From Pohlia nutans (taxonomy: Eukaryota; Streptophyta; Bryopsida; Bryales; Mniaceae), in assembly GCA_022496805.1 (NCBI GenBank), contig CM040089.1, positions 436,501 through 500,500 of the forward strand: a stretch of DNA of 64,000 nt. Reading direction: 5' to 3'. The position numbers and the translations under genes are program-made. The notes under the pieces are model-generated. The model worked only from the letters and a program-made list of their open reading frames with translations. It was not told the origin of the DNA and made no database searches. Shown here in pieces: positions 23,435 through 34,897 of the stretch (the first letter of the stretch is position 1; the number at the start of each line of letters is the position of its first letter).

Positions 23435-25231
23435 CTATTTGAAATTACCAAGTCTGGAGGCTGTGTCTGGCTTCCTAGTGCGAGGGCCCATGTAAGGGAC
23501 ATCTATAGTATGGACATCGGTGATGACTACCGAGGATCCTGATTGGGTAGGTAGTTTGCTTTGTATGGCTTTTTTAACATCCTCATCTAATAAAAGTGGA
23601 CAACGATGTCCCGGATGTTCAAGGGATCCACATATATTGCATGGATATCGTTGTACCGGGGTTATACTACGAGAAGTATGTCGGTTTTCGGTACTTACCG
23701 GAGATGGTGCTGTCTGTGGTTGAATCTGATGGATGGAAGCCGTAGCGGTTTTCTTCCCGTAGTCGCTGGTCGGGTTGCGGTAACAAATCCCCCATTCATG
23801 TCTCATACGACCGCAGCCGGTACACTTCAGGTTATGTCGGTGGTTGTCTCCGGTACTAGTTGGTGGTGTTCGTGGTTGGGATAGACCTTCTTCTGTTGTA
23901 CGTGCCGAGTCCTCCACTTCGGAAAATGTGTCTCGTTGGAGTCCCACGGTGGCTACCTGCAGATATTCTAATAAGCCGGCGCGAAAATTGCTCAACATGA
24001 ACATATCATCCGGAGGTACTGTTAGATTGTCCGCTAGTTGCTGGAGACGTTCGGCGTAATCATCGACAGATTCCTTCCGTTGCTGGTTGATTGTTCGAAA
24101 TTGGATATACGTTTGGTCGTCGGTTTTGATGGTTCGGTAGCGCTTTTTGAATGCGGTAAATACCTCCTACATTGTATTAGTAGGATGTATCCGTCTATGG
24201 TATGCGAACCAATTCGACTCTTTCTCGGTGAGAGAATTACCGAATAATTCCAATTGGACCGTGTTTTCCGTTTCGCCATTTAATCTAATAGCAGCTTCAA
24301 ACTTACGGCAACGTGTCTCGGGGCACTTACCGGTTTTATACTCAGGATACGGTACCGCTTTCCGAGCGATCAAGGTAGGGCGTCGGCCTGCGGGTTGAAC
24401 ACTTGGGTCGCTGGCAGGTCGGTAGGTTGGGGTCAATACTCCGGTTGCCATAATGCGGCGTGGTTGAGGAAAATTATAGGGACAGGAAATAGAAGGATGA
24501 TTGGTATAGCCACAGATCGTGCAAAACTGACTAGGAGGTCTAGGACAAACCTGGTGGTAAAGTGGTGGAGGAGGATATCTAAAAGATTGCTGTTGTACCG
24601 GGAATTGTTGTCCTGGAATCGGTTGTGGGTGGACCGCTTGATGTATGACCGGGTTACGTCCATGATCTTGGCGATAATGGGGTAGGTGTAATCTTGACGC
24701 AGCTAAGTCGAGATCCAATGGAGAAGTCGGTTCGAGAGCTGCGAGAAGTTCGTGATCCGTAGCGTCTTCTGGGGGGAGTTGTTGAAGTCGATCTTGAATG
24801 GCTGAGGACTGTAGAAATGACTGAGCACGAAACTGTTCGCATTCTGCGTCGGTAAGTTGTAAGTTCTCTCTGGTAGCTGCTGGGTAGTGAAGTACCGGAT
24901 CGGAAGATGGCCTCGGCCAAGTGGATGAGTGGGGATGTCTTGCTGTTTGGAGTTCTCGCGGTGTCGGTAATTCGTCTTGTGTGAGTAAAGGTGGAGGCCG
25001 TCTTGTCGGATGAGTCGCTGTGGAGGGAGCGCGGAACATCGGTGTCGGTAGCAAATCTTGGACGCTCCGGTGCCTGCGAGTGTTGGAAGTCGTGAGGGCC
25101 TCGAGGTTGATCTCGGGCGGCGGTCCTGCAGATCTAGTGTGGCGCCGGGCCATGGGAAAGTCTGGTCTATTAGAGCTTTTGGACAACCGGACTGGAAAAT
25201 GTTGATAAGACAGAAAAAGGCGTGGTGTCAC
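23435..25231 (-). pseudogene. Gag region with CCHC zinc knuckles
   Basis: Two minus-strand frames (24167-25231, 23435-24004) make a gag-like protein. The first is Pro/Arg-rich with a CTICGYTNHPSISC zinc-knuckle-like motif and ends in a gag-core-like ETRCRKFEAAIRLNGE stretch. The second carries CTGCGRMRHEWGIC and CNICGSLEHPGHRC, both CCHC-type knuckles. The two are out of frame near 24170, where the gag core should continue, so gag is probably disrupted there. Confidence 0.7.
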
Positions 25232-25325
25232 ACAAATGCTAGTTGCTAATAGAGTATGGGGATCGGTAACTGCTTGGTTGTGAAGTAATGGAGTTCTAGA
25301 ATTCGAACACTAGATGGTCGCCAAA

Positions 25326-25728
25326 TGGTAGTTCCTCTTGGTAAAATACCTATTCGGTAATTAGTACCGAGAGTTTAATAACTACCGAGGAGAAGAAAGC
25401 TAGCAGGCTGGACACTCGAACACTAAAGACTAGGTCGATTATCTCAGAACTAAGGTACAATAAGTTAATCAGACCCTACCAAGAATACATACGAAGACTA
25501 CTCGGTAGAGAAGAATCAATCTCACAAGAAATCAATCGTCTAGGAAAAATGAGGCGTGCCAATGGGGTTGGCTCTATTGCTTTTATACTATAGTACAACC
25601 AGATCTGACAATTAGGTCAGATCGGTAAACAATGTCTGCTAGATCTACCTACTGGGATAACTTGGAAAATTACCTAGGTAAGACTCAGATCGGTAGCTCT
25701 ACCGATAACTCCTAAATTACGGTTAACA
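25326..25728 (-). repeat. 5' LTR (right copy)
   Basis: Right LTR, the 5' LTR of the minus-strand element. It contains a 49-bp segment, including CTACCGAGGAGAAGAAAGC, absent from the other LTR. Internally adjacent sequence reads TTTGGCGACCATCTAGTG on the minus strand, where the primer-binding site should lie; no tRNA could be matched with confidence. Confidence 0.93.
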
Positions 25729-25733
25729 ACATT

Positions 25734-26297
25734 TTGGATGTGCAATATATAGCAACATCTTAATACTTCAACATTCCTCAAAAACGAAATAAATTATATG
25801 TTGATAGGTACCATTGTATATGGTAAAAGTTTCATAGCAAAAGTTGCATTTTGATAAGATTGAAGCATAGAAATATGAAAATATATCAATATAAATAAAC
25901 AAGAATCTATGATATTAAAATATTAAAATATTAAAATATATAATTGCAAAAAAATTATTATAAAGTCCATGAATATGAAAACATGATGTTAAGAAGATCA
26001 AAAATATTTCTAAAAAAATGAGGTTGAAGAAGTTGCACTACCAGTAACAAAGTGAACGATCATGTAATTGAAAAAACGTGAAATGCTAGGTTACTTCACA
26101 TAATGGTTTTCATGGAACACTTACGGGAAGACCATCCAAAGATGTGAAAGGCTAAGTTTCATCATAGAAAACCCTATCCTAAAATTGTTGATTGACGGCT
26201 TGCTTACATACCTAATGAAACTTATAGTTACAATACAATATTTTGAAAACCAACTCCTGACCTAAGATCATTATTGGAATAAGCGATAATATGAACA
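25734..26297. other. AT-rich intergenic, no gene seen
   Basis: Low-complexity AT-rich DNA with short tandem ATATTAAA words near 25912-25940. Nothing coding was recognised. Confidence 0.4.
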
Positions 26298-26846
26298 TTA
26301 ACCCTTTGACGCGCCAGCGTCCATATTCTGGACGCTGGATGATTTCTGACGCGTCCTTTCACCACATACGGTGATGTTTTTCATCCATCCAAAATTCTCT
26401 TGATTCTTGTGCTAGTTGACTACCATTTGTACGGTATGGATCTTCAAAATAAGACATTGTGAATTTTTGAAAAATAACAAAAGTGGTTTATGCCAAGTTT
26501 CATTCTTAGTTCAAAAAGTGAGACCTTAAACATGATTTTCCAAAATAAGTAGAATCAAATAATGGAAACCGTACCATCTTGTAGTGCATGTTATTATGAT
26601 TTCATTACAATATTTTTTAATTTTTTTGTGTTAATTTTGGATTTTTAATTGAATTTCAAGAGAAAACATTGCAAAATTAATTTAAAAAATATTAATAATA
26701 AATATGATGAATCCAACCGTACAAATGTTATCTTCACATTGACATTTATAACTTTGCTTTGTACATCAACTCCATTCTTGTTTTTCATCAAACATTTTAT
26801 AACAAATCTTTGAAAACAGTGTTGAATCGGGACGTTAAAGGGTTAA
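26298..26846. mobile_element. piggyBac-like MITE with TTAA target sites
   Basis: The segment starts TTAACCCTTTGACGCG and ends CGTTAAAGGGTTAA. It thus has inverted CCCTTTrACG ends directly inside TTAA on both sides. TTAA target duplication with CCC-starting ends is the hallmark of the piggyBac superfamily. The ~540-bp AT-rich interior codes for nothing recognisable. A second palindrome, CAGCGTCCA..TGGACGCTG, lies just inside the left end (about 26315-26337). Confidence 0.65.
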
Positions 26847-28835
26847 AATGTAAGATTGAAAAAAAAATCTAAACATGTATATAAACATGTAAAAAATAAA
26901 AAATATAGACATATAAAAAACATAAACATGTGATAAAAGGAAAACAAAAACATAAGAATAAAAAGATAATTGAATACATAGAATCATGATAATATAAAGA
27001 TGAAAACACATATTTAAAAAATCGTAAGCACACATGAAGGATAATATAAGTATAGAAAAAACAAGATTAAAAAGTTATATGTGGATAGTACATAGTGTGT
27101 AGGATTGTTATGTCTATTTTTTTATTTTTTTCTAATTTGACATCATATGAGATGTTTAATGTCAACTGTTTAATTAGACGTCTCAAACATACTAAGCAAC
27201 TTGGATGAAATATCCAAAAACACTAAGTTTGGCGTTTAAAACTTAATTTAGGCCCATTCTACCCCAACATTTTACATTAGGGTTCGATCCAGTTGTTGGC
27301 TTGAACCAATTGACTAGTAATTGGGTCGACGGTTGTAAGGGGTAGATGCATGAGATTCAAGAGCGAGGTAGCATTTGAAGTGTGTGGGCCCAAATTTTGA
27401 AATTGGGTCAGGAAAAACCTTGATCCAACGTCCTCTAAAGTTTTGGCGTCAAATTTGGGCCACATAGACCACCACATAGGATGAAGGGAAGTTTGGGTGG
27501 GGGATTAGTGAAAAGGTCTTTGGCCCGATTTGCCAAATTTGAGCAATTCTAAGGTAGAAGCACTCATAATTGACAACGCACCCAAAACAAATGTGTAGAT
27601 TGACCCTTATTGGTTAACAACCAAACTCAATGCCACTTTTGTGTAGAAATATATATCAAATAATCAGCTTCTTGCACTATTCCCTATATTAGTCAACTTC
27701 CAAGATGCAACTTGGGCCGGCTTGTGGAATCATATGTTCACGGATTTGGGATAGTCTAGTTAGCGGTTTTTGGTAACGACTAACATGATTTACTTTGAAA
27801 ATTTGTAGAAATTTGATTTTTTAAAATAAAATTATGGAAAAAATTACATTCTTCATGATTTCTATTTTGATATGAAAGAAAAATACCATTTATCTTCTAC
27901 TCCTACTGCACGTAGGCTAGAAAGCTTAACCCTTTAGTGCCAGCTCACCATAATATAGTCATTGCAGTGTCGGAAATGAAAATAATAGAAAATCCGTGAG
28001 GAATTGGATTTTCAATTGTGAAGTTCAGAGGTGAAGATTTATAATACACATCTTCTAGAAAAAAATAGATTTTCAATATGGAGTTGTGCAACTATCAAAA
28101 TACCTATAAACAAAACACAAAAATACAGTAAATATTTTAAAATACAACACATGTACTATGCGGTATTTCTTGTGTTTGGAAGTTTGTTATCTTGTTTTAT
28201 TTTTTGGGATTGTGTTCTAATCTTAACCCCTAAACGTCCTCACCCCTCTCCAAATTCAGCAGTTTTGCAAAGATGCATTATAAAATGCAACCAAAAATGA
28301 TATTTTGAACTTGTTGTATGAATAAAAGTTGTACATTATGAATTTTAGATTCTATCCATATGGTTAGATCTACAATTGCTATCACCAATATTTTGTATAA
28401 AATTTGAAACTTGAAATTCAAAATTATTTTGCAATTCAATTACGAATAAGATATTGACACTCTATGAATGAAATTTGTTGTGATTGGTTGAAATGTAATA
28501 CCCTAAGTGTAGTGATTTTTGGAGATTTTTTGGTTGCTTAATTTTATGAGTTTATTTTTTCAAGTTCACATTTAGACTAAAATCTTTGAAATTTTTGGTG
28601 AATCCTGCAACATGAAATGAGGCATGAAAATTTCACAAATCATCCCCTTTCTAATCGGATCACACATGCATGAAGCTAACTTCCCATAAAATCTACCATA
28701 AAAATTTCACACTGCAAAAAGATCACCACGGATGAGAAATCGACAAATGATTCTGTACATCAAGCGTTTTCTGCTTGGTTGGGCAGTTAGGGATTAATCA
28801 ATGTACCAACTCTTTTCATTTTTTTAATGTATAAA
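26847..28835. other. AT-rich intergenic with degenerate repeats
   Basis: No gene was recognised. About 27240-27480 holds GGCCCA-rich sequence resembling, in mosaic form, pieces at 34270-34480 and 43720-44020. TTAACCCTTTAG at about 27926 and TTAACCCCTAAACG at about 28221 look like single ends of the same TTAA-flanked element type described at 26298, without clear partners. Confidence 0.35.
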
Positions 28836-29102
28836 TTTTTGTCCTAATCGTATATGGATAAGTCACTCTCACTTATAAAAGTCACAATAATTACATGTGA
28901 GTCCGTTCTTGATATGAAAAATTGCAACGAAGAGGTGTTGACATAGGGCATTGCTAAAACTCTTCACTTTAATTTTTGAAAATTTAACCCAAATTTTATT
29001 TTACTTTGAAGTCAAACACCCTACAAAATCTCATTTTTGAGTGTAAATTATACTATTCAAAGACATACTAAGATCTTCCAATCCCACCATCAGATGATTC
29101 TT
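28836..29102 (+). repeat. Dispersed repeat, copy 1 (pair at 33.6 kb)
   Basis: About 265 bp similar in the same orientation to 33599-33870. Shared words include GGATAAGTCACTCTCACTTA-like, AAATCTCATTTTTGAGTGT and TTCAAAGACATACTA. Non-coding, with moderate divergence. Confidence 0.65.
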
Positions 29103-29265
29103 TAATTTTGACAAAATTTCTCCACTCCAGTTGAGAATAGAATTATACGATTACTTTCTAATTTAATCAATTCTATTTTTGGAAGGATCAATCATGGTGG
29201 AAAATCCAGTGCTCTCAGCTACAGTAGCCTGGACACAATTGGATTAAGTCTTTTACTACTACTTG

Positions 29266-29858
29266 AGAGCAACTCCACTGCATCCCTCCAGAGTCCTTCA
29301 CACTCGAGAACTAAATGAAAAGTGCCAAGGGCCCTTCCAAAATGCCTCTTGACTCTCAACCCTAGCGTGTCAAGAAATGGCCCTTCAAATCACTATTTAG
29401 TTGACTACATGCCCACATTCTACTTGTGATTGGTCCATTGACTATTTGATGTGCACTTTTGATGTGTGAGGGACGTGCAAGAATGGGGGAGTGTAAGGGA
29501 TTTCTCTAAATCCCCCTGTGGTCTTGAATGAATGGGGACAAAAGTGCCCCCTATTTTTGTCCGGTTCAGGGCCCACCATAAAAAACAACCCCCTCCTCCA
29601 ATGGTTTTTTATTCCCAAATAGGTCCCCCTAGGGTAATTTGGGACCGTAGCCTCCAAATTTGCAAAAAAAATTCCAAAAAAAGCACCGAAGGTGCCCAAA
29701 ATGAAAATTTCAAAAAAAGGAGGGATGGATGAATAGTGCCCCGCATTCAAGACCATCGAGGGATTTTAGAGATGGGGGAGTGTAAGTGCAAGGGCTCTTC
29801 AAATGTAGATGAATAATTTTAGTGAGTCATCTCTAGCGCGTACAAGTGGAGATGCTCT
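29266..29858. mobile_element. MITE (AGAGCA..TCCAC ends) with nested insertion
   Basis: Ends AGAGCAACTCCACTGC and GTACAAGTGGAGATGCTCT form imperfect inverted repeats. The outer parts closely match the intact 315-bp element at 36535-36849, for example CTTGTGATTGGTCCATTGAC, and show a ~290-bp insertion here at about 29498-29786. Confidence 0.75.
29504..29771. mobile_element. Nested TIR element inside the MITE
   Basis: The inserted segment has its own inverted ends: CTCTAAATCCCCC..GGTCTTGAATG on the left and CATTCAAGACCAT..GGGATTTTAGAG on the right. A 15-bp direct repeat, ATGGGGGAGTGTAAG, flanks it at 29483-29497 and 29772-29786; at least its last 9 bases are plausible target duplication, as in Mutator-type MITEs. 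Interior non-coding. Confidence 0.65.
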
Positions 29859-29880
29859 TAGTGCTTTAAAAATTTGTGAA

Positions 29881-29903
29881 GTCTAATAGAAAGCGGGCCT
29901 TTA
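29881..29903 (+). promoter_or_regulatory. Conserved upstream word shared with CPR5
   Basis: GTCTAATAGAAAGCGGGCCT, followed by TT, recurs with two transitions at 37197-37219 upstream of CPR5. GGGCCT resembles plant site II (TCP-binding) promoter words. Here it lies about 160 bp before the COX23 start. Confidence 0.4.
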
Positions 29904-29927
29904 ACTTAGCGGCAGCTGCCACAAGGC

Positions 29928-29970
29928 CTCTCCCTCCTCCCTCCTCCCTCCTCCCTCCCTCCCTCCCTCC
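29928..29970. repeat. CT-rich tract, G-quadruplex-capable on minus strand
   Basis: CTCC/CCCT units run for about 43 bp. On the minus strand this gives at least eight GGG runs separated by one to three bases, which meets simple G-quadruplex rules. It lies in the probable 5' UTR or core promoter of COX23. Confidence 0.7.
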
Positions 29971-30039
29971 GACAGGACTGGACGTGAGAGCGGCGGGGTG
30001 TGTGTTCCTGTGTTCCGCAGCTCCCACCACTCACCATCA

Positions 30040-31725
30040 ATGCCAATGCCTGCATCCGCTATGGCGGAACCGGCACCGCCTGCCCCGACCTCGTCTCCGA
30101 AGCTGTCCGACTCCATGTGCGCGCCGCACTACGCTGCGTCATTAAAGTGTAAGCTTACGTTACGCGCTCACTGTTTGCCCCTCTTCGCGAGTCACTTCCT
30201 CACATAACTGTCTACCTTTGTGAATTGGCTGGCGGCCTTGCCTTGCCTTTGTTGTGGCCGCGATTCCGCTTTGCCCTTTCATTTGCCAGTAACTTAACTT
30301 AGCTCTTCTCTTGCTGGTGACGAGCAAGAGTTCGTTCTCCTCTGATTCAGTGTGTATTGAACCCTTGCCTTTCGATTTGTAGTTGCACCTTGGTTGCGAC
30401 CCGTGATTTTTTTTTATCAGGAGATAATTTATCATCTTTGCTAATCCAGGCTCCTTGGATGCTCTTTTCATATTAATATGTAGGTAATACACATGTGCTA
30501 CCTAGGTGCTACTTGGGCAATACCTGGGTGATACCTAGTTTTAAAGATGCTACACATCTTGACTCCATGTAGGAAATCTGGCTATTATTCCTTTCTCCTT
30601 TGTATCAATTAGCCAGCCCAAATTTTATGTAGCAATCTGGCTAAAATTACCAAAAAAGTCACTGGTTGCGACTTGTCTTCGTTCTCTACCCTTCGAGGGG
30701 GCTGATTAGGTCATGTCGGTGGGACTTGAATTCTTCGCCTGCAATACGGATTTTCTTTTGTTTGTGGTTGCTTTGGTGCCCTTGTTTCGAAGATATGCAC
30801 ATTTCGTATTGGTTACATGATAAGGTTAGTGTGACTTGTTGTGTTTTGCATCGGAATTGTAACTGTGGCATATCCTTATCTATCCTTCTCAGGGCTTTGA
30901 ATTTACGACGATGAATATGCACTTGCGCATTATGAGAGGATATACATGTCTCGCATCTTTGGAATTATCGTTTTGCCTTCCCTGCGATCGCTGGTGTATC
31001 TATTGCGCCGTGAATTCCATGTACCGTAATGTTGCCAAACGTGCCGAGGGTTGCAGGTCTGACGCTCCTATGAGATTTTACATGTGACAGGTTTGGATGA
31101 AGCCAATTATGACAAGAGCAAGTGCCAGGAGTTCTTTGATGCTTACAAGGAGTGCAAGAAGCAAGAGGTGACGGTCACGTTCAGTCCTTTTATAATTTTG
31201 AGGATATTTAGCGCTTATTTCTGTGTATTGACCATCGGAAGTCGGCTCACAATCTTTGAATCTTGTAAAAATAAATTTCCGCCAAGCGATTGGATGTCAC
31301 TCTGATTTTGCTACAAAGAGTCGTTTCATATCTTAATCTCAATCTCCAACGAAAATATCAAACAACCAGTTTCATGCTTTTGATTCTGAGAAACAACCAG
31401 TTCCATGCATTCTTTTGATTATGAGACATTGTGCATTCTGAGGGACCAATAATGAAATATTTCCTTTGGATGATTCTGCGTTATTGTTGATGTACGATAT
31501 GCCTCATAAGAAATTTTGTGACTTTTCCTCCTAACTTAGGTGCTAGTGGAGTCCTCTAATGTGATGATTACAACTGTCCATCTTTTATGAAACACCATTA
31601 GCTTCTCCTTCCATATACAACCTCTTCAAGCCCTTGGTTTACCTTAAGTTTGTGGTTGTGTTTTTGACTATGTGCAGAGAGAATTACGACTTGAAGCCAA
31701 CCGGAAATCCAAGAGGTTTTTCTAG
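30040..31725 (+). CDS. COX23: COX23-type twin CX9C protein (CHCHD7-like)
   Basis: A small intermembrane-space protein of mitochondria needed for copper delivery and assembly of cytochrome c oxidase. Three exons join in frame with GT-AG introns: 30040-30148, 31091-31167 and 31678-31725 (TAG), giving 77 residues. The twin CX9C signature of the family is complete: CAPHYAASLKC at the end of exon 1 (the last Cys codon is split by intron 1) and CQEFFDAYKEC in exon 2. YDKSKCQ, AYKECKKQE and the basic tail RELRLEANRKSKRFF fit plant COX23/CHCHD7 proteins. There is no cleavable presequence, as expected for Mia40 substrates. Intron 1 is 942 bp and intron 2 is 510 bp. Three ATGs (30040, 30046, 30061) could serve as the start; the first was chosen. 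Confidence 0.9.
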
Positions 31726-33598
31726 AAGCGTGAAACAGCAATATGAAGATCGCCTTTCACTTTATGGCACATTTGTTCACCTCGTACAGCCTTCATGATC
31801 CCTTAAACGGAATACAACCATTATTCTTGGCAGAGAGTTTGAGAAATGATCAGATTGATGAGAGCAAGTACTAAAGTTATCTAAAACCACTAACTTATCG
31901 CTGCATGTGTAGGTAGGGCGATGATTAGCAACACAACGTGTACAACAATGAGCTACCTTCAAAGCAGCTCATTCCAAGCTGCAGCAATACGTAGCGTCAG
32001 ATCATGTCAAGGATTTTTTCATTTCTTTTCTGTAGCCTCAATATGTAGTGCTTAAATCCTGACTTACAGAAGTGTACGGGGAGATGAGGCTGCTGACCTT
32101 GGGTCCATCAAAGAGATGTGAAGGTGTCCAATCAGCCGAAGGGGCAGAGTTAACACGGAACTTTGCAGCATTTAGGGTGATTGTATCCGGTAACTACCGG
32201 TATCAGATTGTTCAAGCTCCACACTATTGAGAATAGCAGTCTACATTATTTGGTGTGTTGCCTGTTAAAGATGCAGAAAACATGAAAGCAGCCAGACATG
32301 GCAGATCTAATCCAAGTCTTGATTGCCTGTTGAAGTGAGGATGTAAGCCGATCTATTGGCTGTGTATGCTTCGCCAGTCGACTCGGTTTGATGTCAATGT
32401 GTGCAGGGTGACCAGAAATGCAAACACTCACAGATTGTTTCTGTCTATGTACCATCACGTGCTCACTTTGCGTATGCTTTACAGTGAACTTCCGTTTTGT
32501 CCAGTCTTCACTACACAAAGAAGTGCAAATATGAATATTAGAACAGAAACATTCATTTCACGGAACGGTGAGTGTAGTATACTGTACGTTGTGGTCGGTT
32601 TCGGACAGCCAGGTGTCGAAATTGAATTTCCACATCATATTTTGAGAGGTCCACGTCACCCTTAACCAATCACAAGATGACATGTGGCACTTTGGGACAA
32701 AAAGTAATTAATTTATGTTGAAACCGACCACACATTAGACACCACCCATTATCATCTTTAGTTCGACTCAGGCCTATTGTGAAATTAGAAGAAAGTCCAA
32801 GTTGAAGTAATTGAGATAACTTGTAGTGATTGTGGTGATGCAGGTATAGTGTGGTCTATACTAATTTTTTAATCCAAATTACTAAGAATTTATCATGCCA
32901 AATATGAATTAAATAATTGTAAAATAGTCTTAAATTATTATTTTTAGTTGTTTGCAAAATAAGATATTATAATATAAATATAATGAAACACTTACCCGGT
33001 AAAACCTCATCAATTCGTCATATTTTTAAATATATTATATTTTTTGGAATTTTTCTCATATAAGGTATTGTTAAGCCGATTTACCTTGATTTTTTCATAA
33101 TTATTTAAATAAATAAATAAAATTATAAGACTTTTCAAAGTTTTCTTCTTGTCAAAAATCATAGTAATTACAAAAAAGCTTGAAAATTTCAGGGAAAATG
33201 TCAAAATGTAAATAATAGTTATGAACAACAATGTGTAGGTGACATGCTTCTTGAGCTTAAATAAAAAGAAATTTGATAGAAAAAAGTTCTACAGCGTATA
33301 TTGAAATTTTGCAATGTATGTTGAAATTTCTATCGAATTTCAATATACACTGTATAAAAGAAAAATTGCAGTGTATATTGAAATTTTAGGGTTTTGAGCT
33401 TTAAAATACTATAAAAAACACAATTTTAACAATTTTGGAGAACGAAAAATTGGACTAGAAAGTAGAAGGTAGCCCCTACACTTCTTAGTTGGGACCATTT
33501 TCATTTGAAATTAGAAACTAGGTGAAAATTAGTGTTTGACCAAAAAACGATCAAGTATGCCCCTACAAGCCTCCTTGTATACTTAAGGGTTAACATAT
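31726..33598. other. COX23 3' flank and AT-rich intergenic
   Basis: The start includes the 3' UTR of COX23. Beyond it no gene was found. At 33292-33354 a short inverted pair, ACAGCGTATATTGAAATTTT and GAATTTCAATATACACTGT, could form a small hairpin; a third GTGTATATTGAAATTTT copy follows at about 33371. Confidence 0.35.
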
Positions 33599-33870
33599 AA
33601 ATTACTGTCCTAAACCATATATGAATAAGTCACTCTCACTTATAAAATTCACGATAATTATGTGTAAGTCTGTTCTTGACATGAATGATTGCAATAGAGA
33701 GGTGTTGAGACAGGTCATTGTTGAGCATTTTCACTTTCATTTTTGAAAATATACCCAAATTCTATATGACTTTGAAATCACACACCTCCCAAAAATCTCA
33801 TTTTTGAGTGTGCATTATACGGTTCAAAGACATACTATAATCTTCCAATCCAATGATCAGATCTTCCCAA
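33599..33870 (+). repeat. Dispersed repeat, copy 2 (pair at 28.8 kb)
   Basis: Same family and orientation as 28836-29102, with roughly one difference in five to six bases by eye. Confidence 0.65.
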
Positions 33871-34897
33871 GATTTAACCGACACTTGTTTCATTAAGCTA
33901 TGCTGACATACACGGTTTAATACTATTAATAGTATCTATAATTTCAACAGAGAAAGTTTTAAAAAAAATATATCACCCAAAAAATTGTGGTTTCTCCATA
34001 ACCACCATGGATATGGCTTTCTTAATCCCCACACCGAAAATCTCTTTCAAACTCCATTTTCTTTTTAATTTACTTTGGTTCAATTCTAAAGAACTATATA
34101 TTCCTCAAATATGTTTGGTTTGGCATTTAAAGAACCCTATTTGATTCAACGGAGTAGAAGTTAGGAGTAAGATTGTTATAAAATACCTAAAAGTTCGTGG
34201 GACTTAGTATATTCTTAAGAGTTAACATTAGTCACATACTCACTCATGGACGCTTACCCACGTCAAGTCACCTACTTGGTCCGCTTAAGGCCTATTTTAG
34301 ATTAGGGCCCGATTGTTGATTCAACCCAAACTTTACAAATTTCAACCAACAGGATTGCTCGAATTTGACAAATTAAGTCGAAAGACTTACATTAGGAATT
34401 GGATCCTATTTGAACTAATCCCAAGTGGCGGCCTACGTGACACAATTTTGGTGCCATAAAATAGAGTGCTCATGAACCCGTGGCCCATTTCTACAACTTG
34501 GGCCCCATTTGCTAAACTTCTCCCATTGGATACATTTCATCTCCACCATCCATTGGTGCTACTTGTAAAACAATTAGCCTGTGTGGATTGTCAGTAACCA
34601 CATGAAAGACAGTCATTCCATTGACATGGATTTTCAAAATTATTAATTTATTAGTGTAGTGTAATGTAACGTCTGGTTGTGTTGCTGGTTTATGAAGAGC
34701 ATTGCCTTTGTCTTGAGATGGTGCTACTTTGACATATTTCAACAAGTAGAATACATGTTTTTGAAAATTAGCAAAAAATATATGCTGGAGGTTTAGGGTG
34801 TTTGACTAAACATAAACATTAAAATAAAAAAAACAATATATTTTGGAACATTAAGTTTATCAATCAATTGTTTTTTCATGAAAATACAATTGTTTTG
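33871..34897. other. AT-rich intergenic, no gene seen
   Basis: No supported gene. The 34260-34480 stretch is rich in GGCCC-like words and resembles degenerate pieces at 27240 and 43720. Confidence 0.35.

Larger units (their letters stand above)
19334..25728 (-). mobile_element. Gypsy-like LTR retrotransposon lacking visible pol core
   Basis: A complete LTR element in minus orientation: 354-bp left LTR (19334-19687), 403-bp right LTR (25326-25728) and a 5-bp target duplication ACATT on both sides (19329-19333 and 25729-25733). The LTRs start TGTTAACC and end CTA(C/T)CA when read on the minus strand. A polypurine tract, AGAGGGGGGATAG on the minus strand, abuts the left LTR. The interior (5.6 kb) encodes gag with CCHC knuckles and an aspartic protease, then a long proline/threonine-rich coiled-coil frame. 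No reverse transcriptase, RNase H or integrase motif was found, so it is non-autonomous as it stands. TCGGTA-type words are strongly over-represented throughout. Confidence 0.92.

Noticed and set aside
19334..25728. Integrated plant virus (pararetrovirus) instead of LTR element
   Set aside because: LTRs with TG..CA ends, 5-bp target duplication and PPT are retrotransposon features, and no movement or coat protein was seen.
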